A stretch of DNA of 40,102 nt from CAYGUK01 sp964352985 (GCA_964352985.1 CAYGUK010000028.1:1-40102), one strand, 5' to 3'. Positions 9,187 through 17,590 are shown, counted from the stretch's first letter. A program made the numbers and translations. Notes: generated from the letters alone by a model not told the origin.

Positions 9187-9348
9187 CTCACAATGAAGCT
9201 ATATAGTTTTTGAAAAAGTTGAAAATTATATGTTCTTGTTTTAAAGTTCTGCTTTTGATAAAGTTGACTAAAGGATGAGTAATCAGCCTGAATTAATAGG
9301 AAGAATGTATCAAAAATACGTTATAGAATTAATAAGGATAGGTAAGCC
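9187..9348. other. Upstream region of the orphan HEAT-like gene
   Basis: A non-coding stretch between the repeat and the ATG at 9349. An AGGATAGG-type ribosome site lies about 10 nt before that ATG. No convincing promoter pair was found. Confidence 0.4.
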
Positions 9349-10803
9349 ATGGAATGGCATAGTGAAAATTATTTAACAGAATTATTGCAACCAACACCAT
9401 ATAGCGTAGAAAAATTACTGGCAGCATGGTGTGGGTTGTCCCTAAAGGAAAAAGTATATCTAATTGAAAAATTAGAAAACAACCCGTCTCGTTATTTAAA
9501 AGAAATTATTCAAAGAATCATTCATGATAGTAATAGTTTTATTAGATATAAGGTTGCAAAGTTATTTTTTGAAAAAGAACATTTATATAGAAACTTTGAA
9601 ATGTTTAAGAATGAAAAGGGCGAATTATGTTGTCAGGATAATTCAACCAAAGAAAATTTAAGCTTTTTGAATAAAGTAAAAAATTTGATAGAGAATGACA
9701 AAAGTAATCTAGTTCGTGGTTGTTTAACTGAAGAAAAATACCATTCACTATCAGCTCCTGATGTAATAACAAATCGAGATAAATTTTTTGCACTGGATCA
9801 GAAGAAAAGATTGTCTATACTAAGGGTTCAGGATATGAGCCATATAAAAGCAATAACAACCCTATTTAAAAATTATAAAGAAATAATAGATAAAAAATTT
9901 GCAACTAAAGAAGAAATAATAGATCTTTTAACTGATTTAGTTTGCAATAGCTATTTTAGAAAATTGGAATATTCCAAAAACATTTATCCACTATGGGGCT
10001 TAGTACATGATTTACCAGATGAGGTAAGTTATCCATTATTAGAACATTTACCTTTGCCAGAGGTTAGTTATTTTTGGGGGCTATTTACTGAAAAAGACAG
10101 TCATATAATAAGAGCCCTTCTTTCATTTCGCCACAGCAAAAAAATAAATCAATTTCGAAAAGATTTGTTGGTAAATCCTGCTTCTAGAGAAGAATATGAA
10201 CTCTGTTTATCATCCCCAGAATTATACTATACGGATGAAGAGTTTGAAAAAATCATTCCTAGTATAAAAAATGTAAAACTAAATTATGAAACTCAAGATG
10301 AGAAATATAAAGAAGAGCTGAATAAAATAGAAATATTTCAATTTTTAAATGGTAGTCTTAATGGTATAAAATTAGTTCATGAAAAAATTATATATGATGT
10401 TCTATTAGAGATAGAACAGGGACTGCCTAAAATTAAAGAATCAATTGATATTGACTCAACCGATAAAAGATTTGATTTTAAGCTTGATAAGTATATTAGG
10501 AGAACAGCGCCGCACCATGATTGGGAAATATATTCAGTTACATATGAAGAAAGGCTTGAGATTGAAATCTTAGAAGTAAGGCTTTATAGACTAGCAGAAA
10601 AAATAATTTCTTGGTCTGGGGAAATAAATCAATATTTATTTGAAAAGTTTAATGAATCTTTAAAGAAAACAAGCAGTCAATTTTTACAATTTAATTCATG
10701 TGAAAATGCTTGGGAACTATATTTAATATACAAAGAACGGTTTTCTGCATTAGGAGATAAAACTAAAAAGAAAGTGTTGTCTATACTACCTGAGATTCAA
10801 TAA
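9349..10803 (+). CDS. Orphan helical (HEAT-repeat-like) protein
   Basis: This 484-aa protein belongs to no family I recognise. It has no signal peptide or membrane segment and is rich in Glu, Lys and Leu. Residues about 14-80 form paired amphipathic helices ending 'DSNSFIRYKVAKLFF', which resembles a HEAT/armadillo unit (hydrophobic core with D-x-x-x-x-R-x-x-V). The middle has 'PLLEHLPLPEVSYFWGLF' and later 'DSHIIRALLSFRH', a second HEAT-like unit. The C-terminal third looks like a different helical domain. It lies between two copies of a 174-bp direct repeat and beside a truncated transposase, so it is probably mobile cargo. Scaffold, defence or effector roles are all possible. Confidence 0.75.
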   Translation: MEWHSENYLTELLQPTPYSVEKLLAAWCGLSLKEKVYLIEKLENNPSRYLKEIIQRIIHDSNSFIRYKVAKLFFEKEHLYRNFEMFKNEKGELCCQDNSTKENLSFLNKVKNLIENDKSNLVRGCLTEEKYHSLSAPDVITNRDKFFALDQKKRLSILRVQDMSHIKAITTLFKNYKEIIDKKFATKEEIIDLLTDLVCNSYFRKLEYSKNIYPLWGLVHDLPDEVSYPLLEHLPLPEVSYFWGLFTEKDSHIIRALLSFRHSKKINQFRKDLLVNPASREEYELCLSSPELYYTDEEFEKIIPSIKNVKLNYETQDEKYKEELNKIEIFQFLNGSLNGIKLVHEKIIYDVLLEIEQGLPKIKESIDIDSTDKRFDFKLDKYIRRTAPHHDWEIYSVTYEERLEIEILEVRLYRLAEKIISWSGEINQYLFEKFNESLKKTSSQFLQFNSCENAWELYLIYKERFSALGDKTKKKVLSILPEIQ

Positions 10804-10810
10804 TTTTTAA

Positions 10811-10828
10811 AAAAACCTTATGGTTTTT
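10811..10828 (+). terminator. Candidate weak terminator hairpin
   Basis: A 7-bp stem (aaaaacc / ggttttt) with a ttat loop begins 7 nt after the orphan gene's stop. The stem is weak, but the downstream arm supplies a T-run. Confidence 0.4.
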
Positions 10829-10915
10829 GGTAGGGAAAAACATTTTTCGCCACCGGACATAAAATTGAGAATAAATTATAATTCGCTATCCATATGAAAG
10901 TAATAGAGAATTATA

Positions 10916-11242
10916 ATGAGAGACAGTAGTAAGATTTTTATTGGCCTTAAGAATTCATTGAAAACAATATTTCCAAAGATGACAGGCCATATAGCCTCAC
11001 ACTTTAGTACGCTATTACATATGATAACGGGCATGGTAATGTCAAAACATTGCCATTTGCCAAAGATAGCCAGTAAAATTCAATCAGTCGCTAAACAAGA
11101 AAGCTTGGTTAAGAAGTTAGAGCGTTGGCTACAAAATGAAAAAGTGAATGGGTCTGTATATTTTTTACCTTTTTTAAAAAAGCTGCTGCCTACGTTGCTA
11201 ACAAAAGATGTGAAATTGCTAATTTATACGCAGTTGGCGTGA
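10916..11242 (+). pseudogene. Truncated IS4-type transposase, N-terminal fragment
   Basis: The 108 residues contain 'KHCHLPKIASKIQSVAKQES' and 'LERWLQNEKV', matching the N-terminal region of IS4-type transposases (NLPKIA, KQESRVKR, RWL). The frame stops after 'LLIYTQLA', where the family would begin its first catalytic Asp strand. The DDE catalytic domain is absent, so this cannot transpose on its own. The second 174-bp repeat begins 8 bp after its stop, so the deletion junction and repeat boundary nearly coincide. The start follows a short gagaatt-ataatg leader. Confidence 0.8.
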
Positions 11243-11250
11243 AAACGCAC

Positions 11251-11424
11251 GAAAGATTCTCGACTTAAGGCTTTGTAGAAACAGTACGAGATGATATTTT
11301 TCATCATAAGATTCCTTTTTAGTTTTCAATATTTTTTGCTTACGAAGAAAATTCGATGATACTCTTTCAAAATCATATCTTCATTTTTATAATTTCAGAG
11401 GTTGTTACACATGCTCATCGAAAC
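11251..11424. repeat. 174-bp direct repeat, copy 2
   Basis: Matches 9013-9186. It begins immediately after the truncated transposase and ends just before the convergent end of the gene pair at 11481-12220. A reading frame that overlaps it is fortuitous. Confidence 0.9.
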
Positions 11425-11480
11425 ATTACACATGATACAATTCCTTTTTTTTCAACTTTCTTACTTCTAAGCTTAACATG

Positions 11481-11813
11481 TTATAGATTTATACCGTTAA
11501 CAAACGAAGCAGCAACGTTTTCCACCATGGTTGTTAACGTTTTCGCATCTGAAACACGTTCAGAAATTTTTGTTTTATCAAATACGCAATTAATTATTTC
11601 TTTTACAAATTGATTGTTTTCGACAAGTAATCTTAGCATTTGAAGTGTTTCTGGTGCTAATGTTTCTTCCTGATTGTTACTAGATGCTTTAGAAACGAGT
11701 ATCCCAAGATCAATCATCTCAAGAGCAACAATGTCTCTAGTTTTACCAGCAGTTGCACTGATGTTATCTAAATCATTTAGAGTGTTTCTACCGATATCTA
11801 AACTGATTTCCAT
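11481..11813 (-). CDS. Small accessory protein, possible relaxosome or partition component
   Basis: This 110-aa protein has no clear family. Its N-terminus 'MEISLDIGRNTLNDLDNISA' suggests a short beta strand plus helix, as in ribbon-helix-helix proteins, and the remainder is predicted helical. Its start overlaps the end of the upstream gene at 11798-12220 by 16 bp, so the two are translationally coupled. Such overlapping small DNA-binding pairs are typical of conjugative or mobilisable elements. No relaxase is visible next to it in this window. Confidence 0.65.
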   Translation of the reverse strand: MEISLDIGRNTLNDLDNISATAGKTRDIVALEMIDLGILVSKASSNNQEETLAPETLQMLRLLVENNQFVKEIINCVFDKTKISERVSDAKTLTTMVENVAASFVNGINL

Positions 11814-12220
11814 TGGTTGTCACCTTCGTTAAGTGGCATTTCTTTCATGCCCTGTTTATTTATTGTAAAATAATTGCAAGTATAGTTAATGGATTGCATA
11901 TCACCACATCTCAAAGTTGTATCTTTTATAGATTTCTGTTGTAGTGTAGATAATTCATTTTGAGTTAAAGAGGCTGTTATTGCGCCACTGTTCAATCGAC
12001 TCAAATACATGAGGTGAGGAACAGCGTTGTGGATTTGTTCGATCATTTTAGTTATTTTATCTTCATCTTGAAAAACTTTTTTTTCAATGTCGATATTATT
12101 TTTTGCTGCAAATTCAATAAACAATCGTAACGCTTTACTCATTTTTATTGATTTTTTAGAAGCAAAACGCTTTAAATACTCAATTTCTTCTTGTCCTAAA
12201 CGTGTAGATATTGCTTTCAT
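11798..12220 (-). CDS. Ribbon-helix-helix DNA-binding protein (mobilisation-accessory-like)
   Basis: The 140-aa product begins 'MKAISTRLGQEEIEYLKRFA' and continues 'MSKALRLFIEFA'. This is the beta-strand, helix A, helix B layout of the ribbon-helix-helix fold (CopG/Arc/MobC-like N-termini). The C-terminal 90 residues have no recognised domain and may contact a partner. It is upstream in a two-gene unit with the 110-aa protein at 11481. A perfect 14-bp palindrome (12249-12262) lies 29-42 nt upstream of the start and could be its operator. Genes on the opposite strand across the 0.9-kb gap include a DUF932 protein, another plasmid or ICE marker. A mobilisation-accessory role is inferred. Confidence 0.7.
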   Translation of the reverse strand: MKAISTRLGQEEIEYLKRFASKKSIKMSKALRLFIEFAAKNNIDIEKKVFQDEDKITKMIEQIHNAVPHLMYLSRLNSGAITASLTQNELSTLQQKSIKDTTLRCGDMQSINYTCNYFTINKQGMKEMPLNEGDNQWKSV

Positions 12221-12248
12221 AGGATGCCTTGCATTTTCTTAAGAATAA

Positions 12249-12262
12249 TATTGTATACAATA
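12249..12262. promoter_or_regulatory. 14-bp perfect palindrome upstream of the RHH gene
   Basis: tattgtatacaata reads identically on both strands. The same 14-mer recurs at 17026-17039, and its 10-bp core ttgtatacaa occurs again at 16891-16900. The location is right for an autoregulatory operator; binding is inference. Confidence 0.5.
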
Positions 12263-13088
12263 CAGATGTAATAATCCATATTAAAGACAAATAAAAATCA
12301 TAAAAATAAAAAAATAAGTTATCAATTTGTATGAAAGTATATAAAGCATCTTATTAAATGTAGACAATTATAAAACAAAAAATTAATTGAAATATTTTAC
12401 AGTAAAAACATATAGTTAAAAACTCATTTTGTAAGCTTTCGTATACTTGTATTACGTAAACATCTATAGCAATTGATACTTTTTAAAAAAATTCGTAAAG
12501 CAAAAAAATATAAATAGAAACAATAGTATATAGCTTAGTTATTCATGCAATGAAGTTGCGAGATGTGTGGTTTTAAGTTCAGAATGAATCATATAATTTA
12601 GGTCTAGCATATTCAGAATACAATCTTTATGTAAATTGTGAGCAGTAAAATGTGGCTATAGGATTTTTTGTAATTTGATTCTTAAGATATAAAAGCCATG
12701 AAGTGTTAGCACCACCTCATGGCATGCCTCTAATTATTCAAAGGAGGAATAACAGAGACAAACTTGACTATAGCAATCTGTTTTAGAATTGTAAATTTTG
12801 GATACATTCCAATAATTTTTTTATTATTTTAATAAAAAATGCTTGACACTATTTTTATTAAAATAGTTGCTTAATTTAAAAGTTACAAAATCACGTCTAA
12901 AACTATCTTAATTGATCATTAAACGCGATATGTGCAATTTTGCATTTCGAGTAGCGGAAGTCCAAGACCCATAATTTAATATTATTTATTTCTTGAATAA
13001 GGGCGAAAAAATTACGAAAAAAAAAGCATGTTATACTAATTTTGTTGAATAAATAGTTCAACTATTCAACGAGAGAAAAGTTAAAAAA
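12263..13088. other. Long non-coding region, candidate oriT or control region
   Basis: About 0.8 kb with no supported gene. It holds a hairpin with 7-bp arms gccatga / tcatggc (12695-12723) and a strong free ribosome-binding sequence aaaggagg at about 12740 with no well-spaced start codon. It also holds a 14-bp inverted repeat (12825-12838 and 12852-12865) around a ttgaca hexamer. A TTG-initiated 22-codon hydrophobic frame at 12764-12832 is too far from the ribosome site to call. The position beside RHH genes fits an origin of transfer, but no nic site was identified. Confidence 0.4.
13029..13070 (+). promoter_or_regulatory. Extended -10 promoter with nested palindromic operator
   Basis: tgttatact (13029-13037) is an extended -10. 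The predicted start point falls at an inverted repeat with arms gttgaata (13044-13051) and tattcaac (13063-13070). Inside it is a second palindrome, atagttcaactat (13053-13065). This suggests a promoter for the 13141-14264 unit that a repressor can block. Confidence 0.5.
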
Positions 13089-13140
13089 ATGTTAGCACCA
13101 TTTTATAACTTTAGTCAAAACACTGAAAGGAGAAGAGTTA

Positions 13141-13415
13141 TGACAACTGAAAATTTGTATACTGATCATTACAAATCTGAAAATGTTCAAAGAGCAAATA
13201 TTTATCTGCAATATTTAGATCAGTGTGATGAATTTTTAATTCATCATAATATTGATCAAACAGAGTTGGTTTGTCTTCATGGTATTAAATCTTACTTTTC
13301 TGAAATGATTACTTACTTAAATTATAAAATTCAACAAGCAAATAACGTACTTGATATGAATAACGCACTTGCGATATCTGCCAAAAAAAAAGTAATGGCG
13401 ACAGTAAAGCGCTAA
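13141..13415 (+). CDS. Small hypothetical protein upstream of DUF932 gene
   Basis: I chose the ATG at 13141 (91 aa, 'MTTENLYTDHYKSENVQRAN') because an AGGAG ribosome site lies 8-12 nt upstream. An earlier in-frame ATG at 13089 has no such site and would add 17 residues. The protein is hydrophilic, helical and soluble, with no domain I recognise. It is 48 bp upstream of the DUF932 gene on the same strand and is likely co-transcribed from the promoter at 13029. Small genes in this position are common on plasmids and ICEs. Confidence 0.65.
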
Positions 13416-13463
13416 TTATCTTTTTAAGTTTACAAATCAATACAGAATTTATGGAGAAACACC

Positions 13464-14264
13464 ATGTTAAAAGACTTATCAATTGAAGAATTATTTGAGA
13501 AAGTGCCATCTGCATTTGCCAGAGATAAAAGTTTTAACACCTCTAGTCGTTATACTTATATTTCTACTATGGAAATAGTTTGCTCTTTAATAGAGTCAGG
13601 CTATTTACCTACTCAGGCATGTCAAAGCCGTAGTAAGCTGAGCACCGGACATGCAAAACATATGATTCGTTTTCGTCGGAGTGATTTTGTTCCATCAACT
13701 TCGGGATTAATTCCAGAGTTAATATTAATTAACTCTCATGATGGTACCTCAGCTTATCGTTTGTTTGCAGGGTTGTATCGTCAAGTTTGTAGCAATGGAT
13801 TAATGGCAGGAAAAGAATATGATGATATTAGTATTAGACATCAAGGTAACATTATAAAGAAGGTCCTTGATGGAACATTTGAAATAATGTCGTCAGCGGA
13901 TAAACTTCTTGAAACTGCTAAGAGTATGGAACTAACAAATTTAAATGAATCACAAAAAATTGCGTTAGCAGAAAAGGCACATTTTATACGATTTCAAGAT
14001 AATGAGTTAGGTGAAAACTTTTCACCAGAACTGCTGTTAACGCCAAGAAGATTTCAAGAGCATAATAAAAATGATTTGTTTTCGACCTTTAATATTTTAC
14101 AAGAAAATTTAATAAAAGGTGGTTTGCAATCGTATACACGTGATAGAGATGGTTTTTTGCGTCGAAAAAGTATACGTAAAGTGAATAGCATTGATAAAAG
14201 TGTTTCTATTAATCGACAACTTTGGTCCTTAGCGCAAGATACTTTAGTCAAACTTGCAGCGTAA
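13464..14264 (+). CDS. DUF932 (YfjQ-like) plasmid/phage-associated protein
   Basis: The 266-aa product matches the DUF932/YfjQ pattern: 'SRYTYISTMEIVCSLIESGY' near the N-terminus, then 'HMIRFRR', a central 'INSHDGTSAYRLFAGLYR', and 'CSNGLMAG'. These are the strongly conserved blocks of the family, found on plasmids, phages and integrative elements. Its biochemical role is not established. An ATGGAGAAAC ribosome site precedes the ATG. It ends 10 bp before a strong terminator, so it closes the operon that begins at 13141. It marks 11-17 kb as mobile-element DNA. Confidence 0.88.
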   Translation: MLKDLSIEELFEKVPSAFARDKSFNTSSRYTYISTMEIVCSLIESGYLPTQACQSRSKLSTGHAKHMIRFRRSDFVPSTSGLIPELILINSHDGTSAYRLFAGLYRQVCSNGLMAGKEYDDISIRHQGNIIKKVLDGTFEIMSSADKLLETAKSMELTNLNESQKIALAEKAHFIRFQDNELGENFSPELLLTPRRFQEHNKNDLFSTFNILQENLIKGGLQSYTRDRDGFLRRKSIRKVNSIDKSVSINRQLWSLAQDTLVKLAA

Positions 14265-14274
14265 TCGCGCTATT

Positions 14275-14310
14275 AAAGGGGGAATACTTCCCCCCTTTAT
14301 TTTCTTTATT
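14275..14310 (+). terminator. Rho-independent terminator of the DUF932 operon
   Basis: Stem aaaggggg (14275-14282) pairs with cccccttt (14291-14298) and is followed by a T-rich tract attttcttt. This is the strongest terminator seen in the window. Confidence 0.85.
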
Positions 14311-14642
14311 GATAGTTGTGTGAGAATTAAGGAAAAAGTTGAAGTTATAGAGTTGACGATCAAACTGTTAATAGAAGGATATGTCAATTACAAATTTAGC
14401 TATGACGTATGGATATAAAATTTAAGGGGTAAGTGATATGTGTTTCTATAATTAACAACTAAGGCTATACATTTACCAATTTTTCGTCAGCTTGGCGATG
14501 CAATACTTAGCTCGCCTGATTTAATCAAATTTATCGAAACTAATTAAATTCATAACTTGAAATAGTGAAATAATAAATATTACTACTTGTTACAGATACT
14601 TTTAATTCAGCTACCAATTTCGATACTGATAGATGTTTTATA
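14311..14642. other. Intergenic region with a short coding-like remnant
   Basis: No intact gene is present. On the + strand, 14461-14547 reads 'IHLPIFRQLGDAILSSPDLI' before a TAA, which looks like the C-terminal tail of a lost gene. Stops lie immediately upstream in that frame. Confidence 0.35.
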
Positions 14643-15581
14643 TTATGAACAGCCAAAAAATGTGTCGTTATAAAGATCAAAATTAGATTTAATTATTATA
14701 CGATCGAAATTAAACATACTTTCAATTCCGCAGTTAATACAATCAAAGTTTGATAACTTACATAACACTTGCCATGAACCTAATGATTCTCTTGGATAAT
14801 CTTTATATTTTCTTACAATTACTCCCGAAATTAAATTTTTGTTTTTAAATTCGGTATAAATTGCACTACAGATGTGATTCGAGAGGTGGTTACTTAATTA
14901 AGCACAGTCTAACACTATAAAATTAAAATACTTATAATTACTAGATAAATCAATAAAATTTTCAGATGCATTTTCAATTAAGGTAATAATTTGAGAATCA
15001 ATATTTATTTCTCTTGGCGTTACATTACCCGTGAATTCACAATGAGGGGAAACGTAGTCTGTGTTTTCTTCAAATACAACATCCACATTACATGTAGTGT
15101 AATTATTAAAGTCTTCATTTTTCACATGATTTTCTATATCTTCTAAAAGCTTTTTTTTATCTCTGATATTAAAATTGTTATGAGTAGTTAATCTAATGAA
15201 GAGTTGAGCATTGTAATTCTCTAGGCGTTTATTAAATTTTGTTAACGAATACCTTATTACTTCATTAATAGGTTCATTAGATGGAAATCGAACTTGAAAA
15301 GTGTAGATAGAAGAATTATCGTCAAGCACGAAGTCTATATTATTAAATATTTTTGGCTCATATTTAAATTTATAATTATTATCATTAATGAAACGTGCTT
15401 CAGCCCATGTGGATAAAAAATTTATTAGTTGAGTTTGTGATAATAGTCTTTTTAATAATTCGCCATAGTTATTTTGATCAAGTTTTAAGCATACAGACTT
15501 AAGGTAAGTATAATCAATACATAGATCGGATATACGATTTAGTAAATCGTTTATTCGTTTTGTCAATTCAGGATTAGTCAT
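14643..15581 (-). pseudogene. Hypothetical protein gene interrupted by an in-frame TAA
   Basis: The frame starting at 15581 runs 227 codons to TAA at 14898-14900. It then stays open in the same frame for 84 more codons to TAA at 14643-14645. The extension is coding-like ('SAIYTEFKNKNLISGVIVRK' and 'FDCINCG'). The full product would be about 312 residues. I recognise no family. The N-terminus is helical, the middle looks alpha/beta, and a C-x-x-C pair sits near the end. A recent nonsense mutation is the simplest reading. Suppression or readthrough is less likely. It is last in the minus-strand series behind the HTH gene at 15700. Confidence 0.65.
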
Positions 15582-15699
15582 AATATTGTATAATCATTTA
15601 GTTAAATTGATTTATTACAATACCATAATATATTACTATTTTGAGACAACTTTTAAAACAACCAAATACCATTAATTTTTATAAACAAATGTGACCAAA

Positions 15700-16284
15700 T
15701 TATGCAGCTTTTAATTTTGCACGATATTTTTTTCGGATATCGATGGTTTTATAATCACTTTCACGATCCAGAAGGGTATTATTTATGTTTTCAATTACAT
15801 AACTATTGTTAAGTAAAGACTGAAGATAACTTAAATCGAGTTGTTTATAATTTTTATAAATTTCATTGTTAAGAAACCATTCTAACACATTAGGCCAATA
15901 CCAAAACGTTGATTTTGATTCTAGGCCTAGGCATGGATGAGGGAATGGAGTAGATTGATAACGTTGTCCTTTGATCCACTGTGAAACAGTTTGACGCTTA
16001 ACATCAAAACGGTTTGCAATTTCTGATTCACTTACATAGTTATCAGGTGCAACTCGAATAACTCGTGCGCCACTTTCTGAGCACTCTACATCATTGATTG
16101 CTGAAATTATTGCATTTTCTAGAGATGAATTTAATCGATCAAAATCTAAATAAACCGTACTATTTCGAAAACAGATCAAAGCATCATCGCAACCATTTTC
16201 GTACAAGTCGTCTTCTAATCTTTTCGTTTGATCAGTTACCTTATCAAGTACAAGGATAAAATTGTGATTTTGCTTAACAGTCAT
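15700..16284 (-). CDS. HTH protein with CDDA-type N-terminal domain, probable antitoxin or regulator
   Basis: I place the start at 16284 (194 aa), because GGAGAG lies 6-11 nt upstream and the frame then overlaps the preceding gene by 11 bp. Upstream codons in this frame would add 12 atypical residues. The N-terminal 70 residues contain 'ENGCDDALICF' and 'LDFDR', a domain seen in small regulators. Residues about 88-110 form a helix-turn-helix: 'VSESEIANRFDVKRQTVSQW'. The following 'FWYWPNVLEWFL' resembles the recognition-wing region of prophage excisionase-like or AlpA-like proteins. Paired with the HicA-like gene upstream, it is likely the antitoxin/repressor partner. This is inference by architecture. 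Confidence 0.65.
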   Translation of the reverse strand: MTVKQNHNFILVLDKVTDQTKRLEDDLYENGCDDALICFRNSTVYLDFDRLNSSLENAIISAINDVECSESGARVIRVAPDNYVSESEIANRFDVKRQTVSQWIKGQRYQSTPFPHPCLGLESKSTFWYWPNVLEWFLNNEIYKNYKQLDLSYLQSLLNNSYVIENINNTLLDRESDYKTIDIRKKYRAKLKAA

Positions 16285-16534
16285 TTTTACTCTCCATCTT
16301 ACAATGAGGACAACGAGCAATTTTACGTTTTATAGCATTCGCATGGTTAGTAGTATTTCGAGGTGTGGAATTAACTGACATGCTGCAACCCTCTCTTGTT
16401 CGAAGTGGGCATTTCAGTCGGCCCCAAACATGCGAGGTTGAACTAGACGTAATTTCAATTTGCCAACCGTGATGTTCTGCAAATTGAATTGCTTGCTCAA
16501 TTTCTTTTTTTGAGTGTCGTCGCCGTTCTGACAT
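16274..16534 (-). CDS. HicA-like small protein, probable toxin-type partner
   Basis: The likely start is the second ATG, at 16534 (86 aa), because GGAG lies 7 nt upstream of it; an ATG four codons earlier overlaps that ribosome site. The sequence 'KKEIEQAIQFAEHHGWQIEI' followed by 'SHVWGRLKCP' resembles the dsRBD-like fold of HicA mRNA interferases, where a His follows the strand 'GSHxxW/F'. Cysteines in 'CPLRTREGC' and 'ARCPHC' could bind zinc. It overlaps the HTH gene by 11 bp, as toxin-antitoxin partners do. I cannot confirm activity; it might instead be a single-function regulator. Confidence 0.55.
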   Translation of the reverse strand: MSERRRHSKKEIEQAIQFAEHHGWQIEITSSSTSHVWGRLKCPLRTREGCSMSVNSTPRNTTNHANAIKRKIARCPHCKMESKNDC

Positions 16535-16573
16535 TAGTGTCTCCATTTAATTATATATCACTGTGAACATATG

Positions 16574-17590
16574 TCAACAGACCCCGTCTGATTTTAGCTT
16601 ATCAAGTATAAGTATTGCAGTTGGATAGCTAACATGACCGTGCCTAATAATTTGTCTTAAGCTGCTTTTGTGAACGTTATCGAGAATGTTTTGTTTAACC
16701 TCCTGATATTTTTTAATTGGAAAACGTTTCTTTCGAATACTTTTATTTGTTGATGTTTGATTTAGTTGAATGTTTGAAACCTGTTGATTTATAGATATTA
16801 TTTCTGTTTCGGAAACGCTTTTTCCTACATTTGAGTTTGGATGAGTAACGGTTGCTATTTTTTCTTGCTTTGATTTTTTACATAAGTGTTTTGTATACAA
16901 ATCATTACTGTAATAATTTGATAAAACGTATACGAAAAACGATGATACTAAATCAATAAGAAAAGCTAAAAATGTGAAAATACATAAGGAAATAATTTTT
17001 TCTGATAAAGAAGTAATCTGTTTGATATTGTATACAATACTGTCGATTGGAGTAATGTTTGATAATGAAAGATTATCCCTTTTCTTAACGAGATTTGTTA
17101 TTTTATTTGTTAATTTCGGGATATCATTTTTTAAAATATTTTGTCCTCGAGTTCGATAACCATAAGTTATATCACTCTTTGCATTTTTAAGCATTGTATC
17201 TAATGTTGTTTGTTGCGATGTAATCATGCTTGATAGTGCTTGATACTCGATAGAACTTTTTCTGGATACCAATTTATGTAAGTTAAAGCTGGATTGTAGG
17301 CCTCCAATAGACCCTACAATTGAGATAATTGTAAGTAGTAGATATATCAAAAGGCTTATTAATTTTTGATATAGATTATTACTGACTTTTATTGCTGTTG
17401 GGATAATGAAATACTTACTCAATTCAAATAAAAGAGCTGTCCCAACAAGTAAAATAATTTGTGAGAAATTATTGCTTAAAGAGACCCAAAATATAACAGA
17501 TAAACTACATGATATAGATACGCCAAACATAGTTGGAATAATTAAAAAATATAACAAACAATTGGAATGATTTAAATATTTTTGAGTCAT
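16574..17590 (-). CDS. Membrane protein with C-terminal FtsK-gamma-like winged helix
   Basis: This 338-aa protein has three N-terminal hydrophobic segments (about residues 12-34, 42-62 and 80-103). A coiled-coil-like soluble stretch follows ('SSMITSQQTTLDTMLKNAKS'), then a fourth membrane segment (about 198-222) and a polar linker. The last 45 residues, 'SLRQIIRHGHVSYPTAILIL' followed by 'DKLKSDGV', resemble the gamma winged-helix domain of FtsK/SpoIIIE (consensus L-Q-R-x-x-x-I-G-Y-x-x-A-x-x-x-x-x-x-L-E-x-x-G-V). That domain recognises DNA. No ATPase motor is present. It may tether the element's DNA to the membrane. The gene is upstream of the HicA-like pair and contains two of the ttgtatacaa palindromes. 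Confidence 0.6.
   Translation of the reverse strand: MTQKYLNHSNCLLYFLIIPTMFGVSISCSLSVIFWVSLSNNFSQIILLVGTALLFELSKYFIIPTAIKVSNNLYQKLISLLIYLLLTIISIVGSIGGLQSSFNLHKLVSRKSSIEYQALSSMITSQQTTLDTMLKNAKSDITYGYRTRGQNILKNDIPKLTNKITNLVKKRDNLSLSNITPIDSIVYNIKQITSLSEKIISLCIFTFLAFLIDLVSSFFVYVLSNYYSNDLYTKHLCKKSKQEKIATVTHPNSNVGKSVSETEIISINQQVSNIQLNQTSTNKSIRKKRFPIKKYQEVKQNILDNVHKSSLRQIIRHGHVSYPTAILILDKLKSDGVC
17026..17039. repeat. Second copy of the 14-bp palindrome, inside a gene
   Basis: Exactly the same 14 bp as at 12249-12262. It lies inside the membrane/winged-helix gene; a related 12-bp palindrome tttgtatacaaa is at 16890-16901. The recurrence inside a coding sequence is either a protein-binding motif of the element or chance in AT-rich DNA. 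Confidence 0.5.

Noticed and set aside
11356..11613. Plus-strand open frame in and after the 174-bp repeat
   Set aside because: It overlaps the better-supported minus-strand gene at 11481 and the repeat, and has no ribosome site or family pattern.
12764..12832. 22-codon hydrophobic TTG-initiated frame as a type I toxin
   Set aside because: The ribosome site is about 16 nt from the TTG, too far, and there is no supporting antisense RNA or homology.
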